Origin: Nilaparvata lugens
Lineage: Eukaryota > Arthropoda > Insecta > Hemiptera > Delphacidae
DNA length: 64,000 nucleotides
Direction: 5' to 3'
NCBI RefSeq assembly: GCF_014356525.2
Contig: NC_052507.1
Location: 63,719,166 to 63,783,165 of the forward strand
Part shown: positions 11,725 through 20,414 of the stretch, piece by piece
How the letters are laid out: each line of letters opens with the position of its first letter
How positions within the stretch are numbered: the stretch's first letter is position 1
Position numbers and translations under genes: made by a program
The notes under the pieces: model-generated
What the model was told of the DNA's origin: nothing
What the model saw: the letters and a program-made list of their open reading frames with translations, nothing else
Database searches by the model: none

Positions 11725-12669
11725 TCTTAGACCAGTTATAGAATAGACACGCTGGAAAGTCTAGCCTCTGAAGCCAACATCTACTGCCAAATCCACCCAT
11801 CTTGACGTCACAACAGTGACGTCACACATCGAATGGAAAACTTTCAGATTGTGTCTATTTCAGATTCATTGTGTTTTTAGGTTATTTCTAGCTATGGACA
11901 AAAACGATATCGGTTAAGTTATAATGTGTTATGTGATATCGGCTTCAAAGTTATAATGTGTTTTGAAAATAATAATTGAATGAAAAAGACTAAGAAATAG
12001 TCAAAAAACCACTGATTTATTGATAATTGGAAAGACCGGTTTCTGTTATTACACCATTGTCAATCTCTGATAAACTCGTAGAGTTCCACGAAAGTAATGA
12101 AAGAAACCGGTCTTTCTAATTATCAATAAATCAGTGTTTTTTGACAATTTCTTAGTCTTTTTCATTCAATATGAATAATTACCACAATATCAACTTCTCA
12201 ACTACACAAAAAGTGAAAATAATAAGGTACGGTAGCCTACAAAACTTATTTTTTTATTGTCATGCTGCAATGAGTTCACTTACATCATATCCAAGGATAA
12301 TATTACAGTTACAACTTACAATATTTATGTGTATAAATTTCAACTTACGCATGAAAAGATATTCCACTTTTTTCCTAAACATTTCAGTGCAATTATATGT
12401 TGCGCAGGAGATTACCATTTCCATAAATAATAATTACATAAATAAATAACAATCTGCTATGGCAAACAAGCTATGTTTAACAACAATGTAAGATAAACAC
12501 CACTAACACATACACAAAAAAACTCAAAAAAGTTTTCTATAATTTCTATAGGATGCGTGACGTCACTGTTGTGACCTCAAGATGGGTGGATTTGGCAGTA
12601 GATGTTGGCTTCATCGACTTTCAGTATGAATATACAATGGGCCGTGTCTATTCCATAACTGGTCTAAGA
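11725..12669. mobile_element. Element Q: 945 bp inverted-repeat transposon, non-autonomous
   Basis: The ends TCTTAGACCAGTTAT and ATAACTGGTCTAAGA are perfect inverse copies. Similarity continues inward for about 130 bp, including a CATCTACTGCCAAATCCACC segment and GTGACGTCAC/GTGACGTCACT. The 6 bp flank GTGAGA (11719-11724) is repeated at 12670-12675; allowing two ambiguous bases the duplication could be 8 bp, hAT-like. The interior holds foldback I1 and no transposase. Confidence 0.8.
11979..12168. repeat. Foldback element I1 (inside Q)
   Basis: Arms of about 66 bp run from AATGAAAAAGACTAAGAAAT through AAAGACCGGTTTCTGTTATT and back in reverse. The centre has TTGTCAATCTCTGATAAAC. A second foldback of the same family lies at 15394-15604. 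Confidence 0.8.
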
Positions 12670-13164
12670 GTGAGATCCACGTTAGAATGGCAGTGGATAA
12701 AGATGGGAGAAGAACGTTGCCGAAACTCTGTCTTGTCAATGCCTTCTATAGACGGTAGCTGATACAGGTATATTGATGTAATATTAACTGTTCATCCTCG
12801 TTTAAAATAATCAATTATATTTTATCAGGCAAGAAATTATATTTCTCAATAACTCAATAACGAATTCTCATAATCAAGATGGAATATTTAGTTAATAAAA
12901 TTATCAATTCTACATTGCTGAAAGACAGTCTGACAACAGAGCAAAGCGGGAAAGAGAGAGAGCGCTATCCGCTTTCTTGAATGATAGACAAGGATAGCAG
13001 TACCATTGCTAATCAAACACTGCCATTATAACGTGGACCTCACTATACCACAAAACAGAACTGTAGAAGAACCGATAGAATGAAGCAGCCAACACTTCCA
13101 TTCTATTTATTGTTGGTCTTTTGCCAGGAATAGGACGGGACGACTTGCGAACTGCTTTTGCGAC

Positions 13165-13400
13165 CTTCTTCTTCTTCTTCTTCTTCTTCTTCTTCTTCTT
13201 CTTCTTCTTCTTCTTCTTCTTCTTCTTCTTCTTCTTCTTCTTCTTCTTCTTCTTTTTCTTCTTCTTCTTCTTCTTCTTCTTCTTCTTCTTCTTCTTCTTC
13301 TTCTTCTTCTTCTTCTTCTTTTTCTTCTTCTTCTTCTTTTTCTTCTTCTTCTTCTCTTCCTCTTCATCCTCCTCCTCCTCCTCCTCCTCCTCCTCCTCCT
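13165..13400. repeat. (TTC)n then (TCC)n microsatellite
   Basis: About 195 bp of nearly pure TTC, then TTC/CTC and CCT triplets. Long poly-Phe, poly-Ser and poly-Arg frames here are artefacts. Confidence 0.98.
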
Positions 13401-13419
13401 CTCATCCATCTTCTTTTCT

Positions 13420-13976
13420 TCTTCCTCTTCTCAAGGATTATGTCTTATTCTTTTAGATGAGCGGGTTGCCTATGCTGCCCCTTGCTCCAAACATCTATAG
13501 AACAACTTATATCTAGATATATGAAGTATATCTAGATTCCAGCCTTGGCCCGGGGTTCACTTTGCGACAAGGGCAGCAGCTGCAGCCATCTTTGTCCACA
13601 TGACTCCGTCTTTTTCCATTCGAAATTTGCCCCGACTGCAGGGTCTTTGGGGTTCCAAAGAACTTTGGTGCCATGCGGGAAAGGAAGACGTGAACATTCG
13701 TACATAATACAAAGATGTGATCATGCATTACCACATAGGGATTACGGAGGTCTTGCTAGCTTGGATCAATGTATTATCAACTAAAGTACGGTGAGTCAGG
13801 GTTACTTGAACCCACTTGTACCTCAGATCAATTCTTATTTATAATAATAGATAAGGAATGATTTCTATACTTCATATGTATAATATAAAGACTATAATCT
13901 AATCCGTCGAATTAAAAAAGTTACAAAATATATTATCGATGGAATTAAATAGAGAATGCATTTATTCAAATGCTAA
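13420..13976. other. Intergenic, GC-richer patch, no gene recognised
   Basis: 13530-13700 is richer in G+C than its surroundings and open on both strands for 73-79 codons. I recognise no protein family there. The remainder is AT-rich. Confidence 0.4.
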
Positions 13977-14410
13977 TTAATATATATTTATTATTTAACG
14001 AAAATCCCAAATAAATGCTGCAAATCACCCCGAAGACCTCTGCTACTGCAGACATTGACAACAGGGTTAACAGCTAGATGGAAATTCGATGAGAACTACT
14101 ATCCAAAAATTAGTTGCCAGCCCGGGAATCGAACCCGATACCTCCCAATTGCTAGTCAGGAATTGGCTTCGTATAAAATGAGCGCTGCTATCCAGAGATT
14201 GTCAGTTTGGTGTAAGGGTAAGCATTCCTGACTAGCAATTGGGAGGTACCGGGTTCGATTCCCGGGCTGGCAACTAATTTTGGAAAGTAGTTCTCATCGA
14301 ATTTCCATCTAGCTGTTAACCCTGTTGTCAATGTCTGCAGTAGCAGAGGTCTTCGGGGTGATTTGCAGCATTTATTTGGGATTTTCGTTAAATAATAAAT
14401 AAATATATTA
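13977..14410. mobile_element. Family J: tRNA-derived SINE duplicated as a giant inverted repeat
   Basis: The left arm (13977-14163) and right arm (14224-14410) are near-perfect reverse complements of about 185 bp around a 60 bp spacer. The plus strand of spacer and right arm reads like a Pol III unit: A-box-like TGGTGTAAGGGT (14208-14219), an anticodon-arm-like region with loop CTAGCAA, then B box GGTTCGATTCC (14252-14262) in a good T-arm (CCGGG/CCCGG). The acceptor stem does not pair, so this is a SINE head and not a tRNA gene. The left arm repeats the B box in reverse. Confidence 0.85.
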
Positions 14411-14795
14411 TCATTGTGTGTAAATGATAGGTTTAAGTTTTCTAGTCAATATTCACTGTTTCTGGAACAAACGAGCTTTCAATGGTGCTTGAGAACTTGT
14501 TTATATAGATTTGAACTTCTTACCTTTTTTATGTAAATTTATTGCTTCTTTTCATTATGTTTTTACTGTTTAAACTAATTGAATTAGTTAAGTTAACTGA
14601 AATTGTTAAGCTTTTTGAGTTTAGTGGATTTGTTGAATGTATAAAACTTATTGGATTTGCTGAACTTGTTGAATGTATTTAAGTTACTCAGTTATTTGAA
14701 TGTGTGGAATCTATCTAATTTATTGATTAGGAATTACCTTGTACCTTCTAATGTGAGCTTCTTGAATGTTAGAGATTCATAGTAATAATGTTTAT
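14411..14795. other. AT-rich intergenic
   Basis: Contains a loose ~30 bp periodicity of TTGAATGT/GAACTTGTTGAATGT-type phrases around 14600-14710. No gene seen. Confidence 0.4.
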
Positions 14796-14797
14796 TG

Positions 14798-14821
14798 ATT
14801 ATAACGTGGACCTCACTATAG
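14798..14821 (+). mobile_element. Isolated family A terminal repeat
   Basis: ATTATAACGTGGACCTCACT with TATA is the right end of A. The rest of the element is absent. Confidence 0.7.
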
Positions 14822-14934
14822 AAGGTTAGACTCCTATCAGTAACTCTATCTTCTAGTATTTCAATAATAATGATCAAGTTATTCACAATCGTTGTTGATT
14901 AGCCACTCTCATAATCATGTTAGATACTAGCAGG

Positions 14935-15145
14935 CAATCCGTGCTTCCCAAGGGTCTATTTTGAGACTTGACAAACTGAAAACTCGACTTAATGAATTCT
15001 TTAAGAATTGAAAATAGGCCTATAACCAACCCCGGTTAATTATTGAGAATATAATATATATATGCGAAATTTCAAGTTAATCAGTCCTGTAGTTTAGACG
15101 TGATGATGCGCCAAACATATTTACCTATCCCGTACGTATATAATC
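14935..15145 (+). mobile_element. Family S element, copy S1
   Basis: Shares GACTTGACAAACTGAAAACT, AAATTTCAAGTTAATCAGTC and CCTATCCCGTACGTAT with S2 and S3. Short, non-coding. Confidence 0.7.
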
Positions 15146-15393
15146 AACTTCTTTCCTTTAATAGGATTTGGATATAGAAGTAGAATATTTTTTTAAAGTG
15201 ATATTTTTATGAATCCTGAAAAAACTAGACCACCTTTTGCTTCAAAATCAGTTAAAATTCTTCCCTAAAAAATCCCACTTAACTTACATCTAAGCTTGAT
15301 TATGTAGTGCTCTGTGATTTAATACATTCTATCCTATTCTATTTACTTCTCGTGTAGTTGAGAAGTTGATATTGTGGTGATTATTGATATCAA

Positions 15394-15604
15394 ATAAGAA
15401 GACTGAGGAATTGTCAAAAATCACAGATTTTATTGATCGTTAGAAAGACCGGTTTCGGTTGTTACACCATTGTCAATCTCTGATAAACTGGAAATCTGAT
15501 AATCTCCGAGTTTATCAGAGATTGACAATGGTGTAACAACCGAAGCCGGTCTTTCTAACTATCAATAAAATCTGTGTTTTTCGACAATTTCTTAGTCTTT
15601 CTAT
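15394..15604. repeat. Foldback element I2
   Basis: Arms of about 90 bp (CACAGATTTTATTGATCGTT ... GACAATGGTGTAACAACCGA and its reverse) surround a short centre. This is the same family as I1. Each arm carries a hammerhead-like string (see findings). Confidence 0.85.
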
Positions 15605-15719
15605 TCAATATTCTATCAATAAGAGAATGCAGCATAATTAAGTTAGAAATCACTCTTCTAAGACCAAAGAAGCCTGGAATATCCAAGGAATCAGGGGTTG
15701 TATTTTAGATTCCTTATTA

Positions 15720-15870
15720 TTATCCATCGATCCCGTTGTCGGATAAACACGTTGAACTGTCGGTCTCGGCTTAAGTATGACAGTCGTAAGGCCTACTGAC
15801 AGCTCAAATGATATATTCAGGCAAGGTGGAACATCCGTCAGGAACTCTCCACCTGGCACATAGCCACATT
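15720..15870 (+). mobile_element. Family K SINE, copy K2 (body only)
   Basis: Shares AACTGTCGGTCTCGGCTTAA, GTATGACAGTCGTAAGGCC and ATATATTCAGGC-type text with K1 (60850-61095, minus). The tRNA-like head is absent, so it is 5' truncated. Confidence 0.7.
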
Positions 15871-16223
15871 TAATACATTTAATATAATTATCATTATTAT
15901 TCATCCATAAATCTCACCAACCATCTTGAAAGTATCATAAACTCAGCATTACAAACAGCTGATTAGCTAATGTCAATTTCTAACCTTCAACGTGAAATTC
16001 GTATCACAATGTCAACACAGTCAGTTTCTTAATTAAAATGTACATTAAATTTCATACAATAACAATTTACATTGAGGAATAGGATTTACATATTATGAAG
16101 AGTCAAAAATCCTGGGTGTTATGAATTATTATACAGTGAACAAGAAAAAATGACATACTAGCACAAAAAATTCAGAGAGAGAGAAACACTTAAATACTCC
16201 AATTAAGAGCTGAAGTAGGTACT
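15871..16223. other. Upstream region of the TPS-like gene
   Basis: AT-rich; no convincing TATA/Inr arrangement could be singled out. No repeat of the window extends into it. Confidence 0.4.
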
Positions 16224-16316
16224 CCAATGAAGAACAGTTGAAATCTTCAATGAAGAACAGTTGAAATCTCCAATGAAGAACAGTTGAAATCTTCAATGAA
16301 GAACAGTTGAAATCTC
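16224..16316. repeat. 4 x 23 bp tandem repeat upstream of the TPS-like gene
   Basis: Four near-identical copies of CAATGAAGAACAGTTGAAAT plus CTT/CTC, alternating CTT, CTC, CTT, CTC. It lies about 115-205 bp before the ATG, so it is in the promoter or 5' untranslated region. Confidence 0.95.
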
Positions 16317-16429
16317 CTATTATCTCGGTTATCACACGACTGTAGGTATTTATCATTTTATCTATTTGTTCATTAGTATATGGTAAAAGAACCTTTAAAC
16401 CTTGGATCCTGTTTATAGTAGTTGATAAA

Positions 16430-18781
16430 ATGGGAAGTAACCAAAACCTATCCGATAATTTAAACGAAAACATAATTATCGTCGCTATAAGGCTGCCAGT
16501 AGGTTTCGAGAGAAACGTTGAAAACGAACTAGTTAAAATTGAAACAGTTGATGGACTAGTTTGTTGTATGAAACAGTTGATCGTTGAGAAAAACGGTTAC
16601 TGGATCGGCAGAACCGAGGACCTAGATTGTAACGAGAGTGGAAGCTTAGAACACGAAGTCAACCCAGACGAATATAATCGACAAATACATTGGAGCTCCA
16701 TTCCACCGGCTAGACTTGTATCAGTTACCATTGATAAATCAGTTTATGATGTGTTTTATAACCTGTGTTGTAAGGGATCGTTCTGGCCTTTGTTGCATTC
16801 CATGCCAGATAGGGCAAGTTTCAATCGAGAACATTGGAAAGTGTACTGTTCTGTAAATGAAGCATTTGCTAACAAAACTGTGGAGGTACTAGAACGGTTA
16901 GCAGGTGATGAAGATACACGTCCAATATGTATTTGGATCCACGACTACCATATGCTCATGGTTTCAAGCTTCATCCGTGCTGCAGCCAACGAGAAAAACT
17001 TTAACATCAAGATAGGTTTCTTCTTACATTCTACATTTCCACCTTGGGATGTGTTTAAAATCCTTCCATGGGCCGATGAAGTGCTACAATCACTCCTAGA
17101 GTCTGACCTGATAGCCTTCAACATACAAGCATACTGTTTGAATTTTGTTGACTGTTGTCAGAGATGCCTAGGTTGTCGCGTGGATAGAGACAAGCTCCTA
17201 GTTGAGAACGGATCACGGTCTGTTTGTGTCAGAGCGATGCCGATTGGCATCCCCTTCAAGGAAGTTGAGGAGCTGTTGAAAACTCTACCACCAAACGGCT
17301 CCAACGAAATCAAGGAGATTGTCTGTGTTGATAGGTTGGATTTCATCAAGGGTATACTACACAGGCTTTATTCGTATGAGACGTTCCTACAGAAATACCC
17401 AGAGTTCCATGGGAAGGTTTTTCTGCTTCAAATAACGATCCCTTGTAGATCTGATTTGGATGTGTTCAAATCGTTGAAGGTTGAAATCGATCAACAAGTT
17501 GGAAGGATCAACGGGTTATTTGCAACAACTAAATGGACTCCGATACAGTATATTTACGGGGTCGTGGATCAGATTGTGTTGTTTAAAAACTTACGTGATG
17601 CATCAGTAGCTATGATCACACCGCTACGCGACGGTATGAATATGAGTGCTAAGCTTTTTGTGGCCTGTCAGATGAACAGTCCACCAGGTGTGTTACTACT
17701 GTCAAAGTTCGCTGGAACAGCTGATACCATGGAGGAGGCGCTACAGTGTAATCCTTACGAGAAGGAGGGTGTGGCTGATTCGTTGTATAGAGCGCTAACT
17801 ATGCCCAATGATGAACGAGAAGCCCGTATGATTGCGTTGAGGAAACGGGAGATGCAGAATGACTCAGTGAGTTGGAGTCGCTCGTTTCTGGACGCCATCG
17901 GATCGACAGTGAAACGGGAAGGATCGCCGTTGTATAATTTAGATATGAGACCTCTGGAAATCAATGATTTCAACGATTATCTACCAAAATACATATTTAA
18001 ATCGGAGAAATTAGCGTTGATAACTGAGTATGACGGTACATTAGTTCCCTCGAATCCATCTCCACCTCATTCCTCGGGGATTCCAGCTAGTACATACGAG
18101 ATACTCCAACGGTTAGTTGAGAGGCCCAACATGAATATCTGTGTGATTTCTGGTAGAACAGCTCAAAACTTGAAGGATATCATCGGAATTGAAAAACTAA
18201 TCTACGCGGGAAATCATGGGCTGGAAATTTTGTACCCAGACGGTAGCAGGTTTAGCTATCCAATGCCTGACGAATTCAAAGATACATGCAGTGTTTTGTT
18301 GCAGAGTCTACAGGAGTTGACTTGTAGAGAGAGTGCCTGGGTTGAGAACCAGGGTGCGATTGTTACCCTACATTTGACCCCGATACCGAAGCCGTTGCGA
18401 CCAGATTTGATTCGGAAAGCGCGCGGATTGATTGAGAAAGTTGGGTTTCACGCCAGGATTTGTGACGAGGTGATCGAGGCCACCCCACCGGTGGCGTGGA
18501 ACGCGAGTCAGGCGGTGATTTGCATTATGCGGACCGTGTTCGGGATTGATTGGAGTGAGAGGGTCGGCATGATACTGGTCGGAGACTCTCTGTCGGACGA
18601 GGAGGCGTTTGAGAAGTTGCGGGGTGTTGCGGCAACTTTCAGCGTGGTGAGTAGTGTACGCTCTAAGACGTCTGCTGAACGGAGACTGTATAGTATTGAG
18701 TCGGTTCATACACTGCTGGATTGGATCGATAACTATTTGATGAGGAAGCAGAATGGGAGCGGGTATAACGGATTTTTCTGA
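16430..18781 (+). CDS. Trehalose-6-phosphate synthase/phosphatase-like protein, probable pseudo-enzyme
   Basis: A 783-residue, single-exon protein. The family (GT20 + HAD) makes trehalose 6-phosphate from UDP-glucose and glucose 6-phosphate in the cytosol, for blood sugar and chitin supply. GT20 domain: about residues 15-495, with HDYH at 171-174, FFLH (His200), VDRLDFIKG (Arg302, Lys307), PCRSD, and TPLRDGMN (Asp401). HAD domain: about 520-775, with YDGTL at 534-538, VISGR at 572-576, YAGNHGLEI, and GDSLSD at 718-723. Key changes: the Glu expected eight residues after Asp401 is Leu409 (AKLF for AKEF/Y); the GG loop is VDG at 40-42; the HAD nucleophile Asp is Glu533; and the WNKG Lys is Ala692. 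Length is close to insect TPS (~800). The start ATG has A at -3 and G at +4, with an in-frame TAG at 16343. TGA is at 18779-18781. An upstream 5' exon cannot be excluded (CATTAG acceptor-like at 16371-16376). Confidence 0.93.
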   Translation: MGSNQNLSDNLNENIIIVAIRLPVGFERNVENELVKIETVDGLVCCMKQLIVEKNGYWIGRTEDLDCNESGSLEHEVNPDEYNRQIHWSSIPPARLVSVTIDKSVYDVFYNLCCKGSFWPLLHSMPDRASFNREHWKVYCSVNEAFANKTVEVLERLAGDEDTRPICIWIHDYHMLMVSSFIRAAANEKNFNIKIGFFLHSTFPPWDVFKILPWADEVLQSLLESDLIAFNIQAYCLNFVDCCQRCLGCRVDRDKLLVENGSRSVCVRAMPIGIPFKEVEELLKTLPPNGSNEIKEIVCVDRLDFIKGILHRLYSYETFLQKYPEFHGKVFLLQITIPCRSDLDVFKSLKVEIDQQVGRINGLFATTKWTPIQYIYGVVDQIVLFKNLRDASVAMITPLRDGMNMSAKLFVACQMNSPPGVLLLSKFAGTADTMEEALQCNPYEKEGVADSLYRALTMPNDEREARMIALRKREMQNDSVSWSRSFLDAIGSTVKREGSPLYNLDMRPLEINDFNDYLPKYIFKSEKLALITEYDGTLVPSNPSPPHSSGIPASTYEILQRLVERPNMNICVISGRTAQNLKDIIGIEKLIYAGNHGLEILYPDGSRFSYPMPDEFKDTCSVLLQSLQELTCRESAWVENQGAIVTLHLTPIPKPLRPDLIRKARGLIEKVGFHARICDEVIEATPPVAWNASQAVICIMRTVFGIDWSERVGMILVGDSLSDEEAFEKLRGVAATFSVVSSVRSKTSAERRLYSIESVHTLLDWIDNYLMRKQNGSGYNGFF

Positions 18782-18798
18782 GAAAATTATTTGATTCT

Positions 18799-18804
18799 AA
18801 TAAA
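18799..18804 (+). promoter_or_regulatory. Polyadenylation signal AATAAA of the TPS-like gene
   Basis: AATAAA lies 18 bp after the stop codon. This is a plausible though very close poly(A) signal; a downstream GU-rich element is not obvious. Confidence 0.45.
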
Positions 18805-18846
18805 CCCAATTTCAATATAAATTAGTGGAGTCAAAACATTTTTCAA

Positions 18847-18942
18847 AAGAAACTACAGCATTGAGTCTCTTCTTACACTGCTTGATTGGATAGACAACTA
18901 TTTGATGAGGAGGAAAAACGGGAGCGGATATAACGGATTTTA
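18847..18942 (+). pseudogene. Duplicate of the last ~30 codons of the TPS-like gene
   Basis: An open stretch translating as NYSIESLLTLLDWIDNYLMR followed by RKNGSGYNGF and a TAG stop. It parallels the parental ending (LYSIESVHTLLDWIDNYL... NGSGYNGFF). It is preceded by TTTTTCAAAAG, which looks like a splice acceptor, so it could be an alternative terminal exon; a non-functional tandem duplicate is simpler. Nucleotide identity to the parent is roughly 80% by eye. Confidence 0.8.
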
Positions 18943-19140
18943 GTAAGCTAATAATTCGATTTTAAGAAACCAAATTTTACTGGAATTAAATATTTTTTGA
19001 GGGAATAAATTTTTAGAATATTATCACAATGTGCTTCAAGCATTCATGAAACTTCATTCTTTATTCTCCATTTTTACAATAAGCATATCATTAGAATGAT
19101 CTTTGCAAAGGATTAGAATAAATAGATTTATTCAAACAAT

Positions 19141-19225
19141 TTTAGAGGGAATTACAGCATTCTATACACTGCTTGATTGGATAAACATCTATATATTTGC
19201 AGAGAGAGAATAGCTGATTTCTCTG
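19141..19225 (+). pseudogene. Second, more decayed duplicate of the TPS-like gene end
   Basis: AATTACAGCATTC and TACACTGCTTGATTGGATAA match the previous duplicate, but codons are deleted and frames broken. Flanking phrases (ATTCAAACAATTTT, GAATATTATCACAA) also recur, so the repeated unit of roughly 290 bp includes 3' flanking DNA. Confidence 0.7.
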
Positions 19226-20195
19226 AGTGAACAATTTTATTTCAATAAGCAAAATTTTCAAATGATTCAAACAATTTTCAGAGGAAACACATTTTGAAAA
19301 TATTATCACAAGTTTTTCAACAATTTGCTGGAAAAAATGGAAGTCAATCGATATACTTGAAACGAACCACTGTATTCATGAACTAGAATAACATAAGTGA
19401 TCAATGGATACAAATTTTTCTATTAATAATTATATATAATTTATATAAAATAAAGTATTTCGAGGTGATACTGAGTAACTGCTCACTGATCTACCTTTTC
19501 TATATCAACATCTAATGTTAGCTCAGTAATGATTAGCATTCCTCACTGTCCTATAACTCATTAGCTCATATGGGAAAACTCAACGAAAGCTAGTCCAGTA
19601 TGAGGTAAAATCTATTTGTATATCTAGTGTATTTGGTTTTATATAATAGAGGATATACCTAACTCCATAGTATGAGGTGAAATCTATTTGTATCTAAGTA
19701 GTGTATTTAGTTTCATATAATATACAAGATAAACCTACCTCCGAAAAATTTCAAAAGAGATTCAAGTGAAATATTGTGGCATGTGATTCAGAAAAAAATA
19801 AACGATAGGGACACAAAGCTCGCAAACTTCTCGTAGCAAAACAACCGCTGAACCTAGGAAAAAATGAAATAGTTTTTTGTGCAAGTTTGACTATGCTAGC
19901 GTGATGGAGCTTTGTGCCAGTACCAGGTGGGTAGAGTCACCGAATACAGAAGCAGCAACAACATCTACAACAACACAACAACACAACAACAGCTTCAACA
20001 CGGAATGGTCACGATTTTGCAGACTTGCAACCCCTAGGTAATCAACCCCTCCATAAAACTTGAATCATTTCATTGCGCAGTCATCTGACTGCAGTAGTCT
20101 GTCATTTGAATTGAGCCATATCATGGTATATTATCCTTGAGAGTCTTCAAGCTTTCAGTTCTAGAGCCCAGTAAACTCTGTCTTTGATTTGCATA
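19226..20195. other. 3' flank of the TPS-like gene, non-coding
   Basis: Contains a ~75 bp imperfect tandem duplication at about 19594-19740 (landmark TGAGGTAAAATCTATTTGTA / TGAGGTGAAATCTATTTGTA) and a CAACAACAACA-rich stretch near 19946-19998. No gene recognised. Confidence 0.5.
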
Positions 20196-20199
20196 TATA

Positions 20200-20414
20200 G
20201 TGAGGTCCACGTTATAATGGCAGTGGATAAAGATAGAAGAATAGCGATGCCGATTCTCATCATTAATTAATTATATTTCCACACTGTCTGAAACATAATT
20301 GCCATCGTTGTGCACCTAGAAAAGGATAGTACCACCGGCTTTGTCGAATGATAGACAAGGATAGCAAAACCAAAGTAGATCAAATACTGTCATTATAACG
20401 TGGACCTCACTATA
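20200..20414 (+). mobile_element. Family A MITE, copy A4 (short ~215 bp form)
   Basis: Both inverted ends are intact (TATAGTGAGGTCCACGTTAT ... ATAACGTGGACCTCACTATA) but the AT-rich centre is largely missing. This is the same size class as A8. Confidence 0.9.

Larger units (their letters stand above)
11716..13047 (+). mobile_element. Family A MITE, copy A3, split by element Q
   Basis: The first bases of A (TATAGTGAGA, 11716-11724) are separated from the rest (12676-13047, starting TCCACGTTAGAATGGCAGTG and ending CGTGGACCTCACTATA) by element Q. GTGAGA is present on both sides of Q. Confidence 0.85.

Noticed and set aside
13107..13460. Poly-Arg, poly-Phe and poly-Ser frames of 100-111 codons
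   Set aside because: They are translations of the TTC/TCC microsatellite.
14200..14275. Functional tRNA-Ala(AGC) gene
   Set aside because: The T arm and a possible anticodon loop (CTAGCAA) look right, but the acceptor stem does not pair and the D arm is poor; the unit lies in an inverted SINE.
16129..16473. 114-codon minus-strand ORF upstream of the TPS-like gene
   Set aside because: Its repeated Phe/Asn/Cys/Ser text comes from the 23 bp tandem repeat read in reverse.
18368..18709. 113-codon minus-strand ORF inside the TPS-like gene
   Set aside because: Antisense shadow of strongly coding sequence; no independent motif.
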